Assembly (NCBI GenBank): GCA_003235465.1
Contig: QJWD01000410.1
Location: 1 to 6,099, forward strand
Length of the DNA stretch: 6,099 bases
Direction: 5' to 3'
DNA from: Nitrospirota bacterium
GTDB lineage: Bacteria; Nitrospinota; Nitrospinia; Nitrospinales; VA-1
Positions 5,445 through 6,099 of this stretch are shown in pieces. The notes beneath the pieces were generated by a model. The model did not search any database. It saw only the letters and a list, made by a program, of their open reading frames with translations, and had not been told where the DNA came from. Every line of letters starts with the position of its first letter. Position 1 is the first letter of the stretch. Both the position numbers and the translations under genes were made by a program.

Positions 5445-6034
5445 CCCAAGGATATCTCGCCCTGGTGCTGCATGCGCACCTGCCCTATGTCCGGCATCCG
5501 GAATACCCGGAGTTTCTGGAGGAGGACTGGCTTTTCGAGGCCATCAGCGAAACCTACCTGCCGCTCATCAGCATTTTTGACGGCCTGAGAAGGGACGAGG
5601 TGCCGTTCGAGCTCACCATGACGCTAAGCCCCACGCTCCTGTCCATGCTCGCGGACCCGCTCCTGCAGGAGCGCTACCGCCGCTTCCTCGACCGCTCCAT
5701 CGAGCTGTCGTGCAAGGAGGTGGAGCGCACGCGCACCGAACCCGCCTTTCATGAACTGGCGAGGATGTACCACTGGCGCCTCTCTCAGGCGCGCGACCTG
5801 TTCGTGAACCGCTACCATAACGACCTCATCCGCGCGTTCGCCGGCTTTCAGGACAGCGGCCATCTGGAGATCGTCACCTGCGGAGCCACGCACGGCTACC
5901 TGCCTCTGATGAACCTGAACCCGAGCGCGGTCAGGGCGCAGATCCAGGTGGCGGCGCGCACCCACCAGCGTTTCCTCGGCCGCCGGCCGCGCGGCATCTG
6001 GCTGCCCGAATGCGGCTACACGCCGGGCATCTAA
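5441..6034 (+). CDS. GH57 family 1,4-alpha-glucan branching enzyme, N-terminal part, stopped early by TAA
   Basis: The ATG overlaps the DUF4912 stop (ATGA). The 197 residues match the N-terminus of GH57 branching enzymes (EC 2.4.1.18), which form alpha-1,6 branches in glycogen-like glucans in the cytoplasm. Visible motifs are HAHLPYVRHPEYPE (H11, H13; GH57 conserved region 1), LFEAISETYLPLI, GATHGYLPLM (148-157; region 2) and WLPECGY (187-193; region 3), where E190 aligns with the catalytic nucleophile. Family members are usually about 500-560 residues, so this frame holds roughly the first third and lacks the acid/base Asp. Codon 198 is TAA (6032-6034) where relatives tend to carry an acidic residue after the PG-I/L motif; a single G-to-T change in GAA would give it. 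As written the product would be inactive. The gene is either a recent nonsense mutant or intact with a sequence error here. Confidence 0.87.
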   Translation: MTQGYLALVLHAHLPYVRHPEYPEFLEEDWLFEAISETYLPLISIFDGLRRDEVPFELTMTLSPTLLSMLADPLLQERYRRFLDRSIELSCKEVERTRTEPAFHELARMYHWRLSQARDLFVNRYHNDLIRAFAGFQDSGHLEIVTCGATHGYLPLMNLNPSAVRAQIQVAARTHQRFLGRRPRGIWLPECGYTPGI

Positions 6035-6099
6035 AATCATCTGGAGGAGGAGGGCATCCGCTTCTTCTTCACCGACACGCACGGCCTCCTGCACGCCTC
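6035..6099 (+). pseudogene. Continuation of the GH57 reading frame beyond the internal stop (runs off window)
   Basis: Directly after the TAA, the same frame reads NHLEEEGIRFFFTDTHGLLHA to the right edge with no shift. This matches the next segment of GH57 branching enzymes (xxLxEEGIRYFFVDTHGLL type). Conservation of frame and motif means only one codon separates the two parts. The rest of the gene lies outside the window. Confidence 0.8.

Noticed and set aside
6032..6034. TAA in the GH57 gene as a recoded sense codon
   Set aside because: I know of no bacterial code reassigning TAA, and no other gene here carries an internal TAA. A point mutation or sequence error is simpler.

Overview
The window is GC-rich bacterial chromosomal DNA. 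It has two divergently arranged gene blocks around an intergenic region of about 330 bp. No rRNA, tRNA, CRISPR array, transposase or phage gene was recognised. A sigma-54 activator, an inner-membrane M48 protease and a DUF4912/GH57 glycan pair suggest a Gram-negative, free-living bacterium, perhaps of the deltaproteobacterial, Nitrospinota or Nitrospirota type. That placement is inference from gene content, with low confidence.

Left block (minus strand, 1-2403): DUF898 (YjgN-like), a polytopic membrane protein, is followed after 18 bp by an M48 zinc metallopeptidase that runs off the left edge. These two families are known neighbours in many proteobacteria. The DUF898 protein has an extra soluble N-terminal domain and five degenerate membrane repeats. 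The protease has an N-terminal soluble domain, one membrane anchor and an HEIQH catalytic domain.

Intergenic region (2404-2732): it holds the DUF898 ribosome binding site, a perfect TTTACAG-N9-CTGTAAA inverted repeat, a perfect 12-bp palindrome, a weak -24/-12-like element, and a 12-codon leader ORF with a strong Shine-Dalgarno. The leader's TAA overlaps the regulator's ATG. An extended -10 lies over the end of this leader ORF and would instead give a leaderless mRNA.

Right block (plus strand, 2733-6099): first comes a sigma-54 activator (NtrC-type AAA+ plus Fis HTH) whose receiver-like N-terminus has lost the phosphorylation residues. A probable terminator and a gap of about 216 bp follow. 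Next is a DUF4912 protein with a 94-residue histone-H1-like Lys/Ala tail, overlapping by ATGA the start of a GH57 family 1,4-alpha-glucan branching enzyme. The GH57 frame is broken by one TAA eight codons after its catalytic glutamate, yet the same frame continues with family-like sequence to the window edge. This suggests a point nonsense mutation or a sequence error.

The two right-hand genes are probably co-translated and belong to glycogen or alpha-glucan metabolism. Whether the activator controls them, the left block or something outside the window cannot be decided here.
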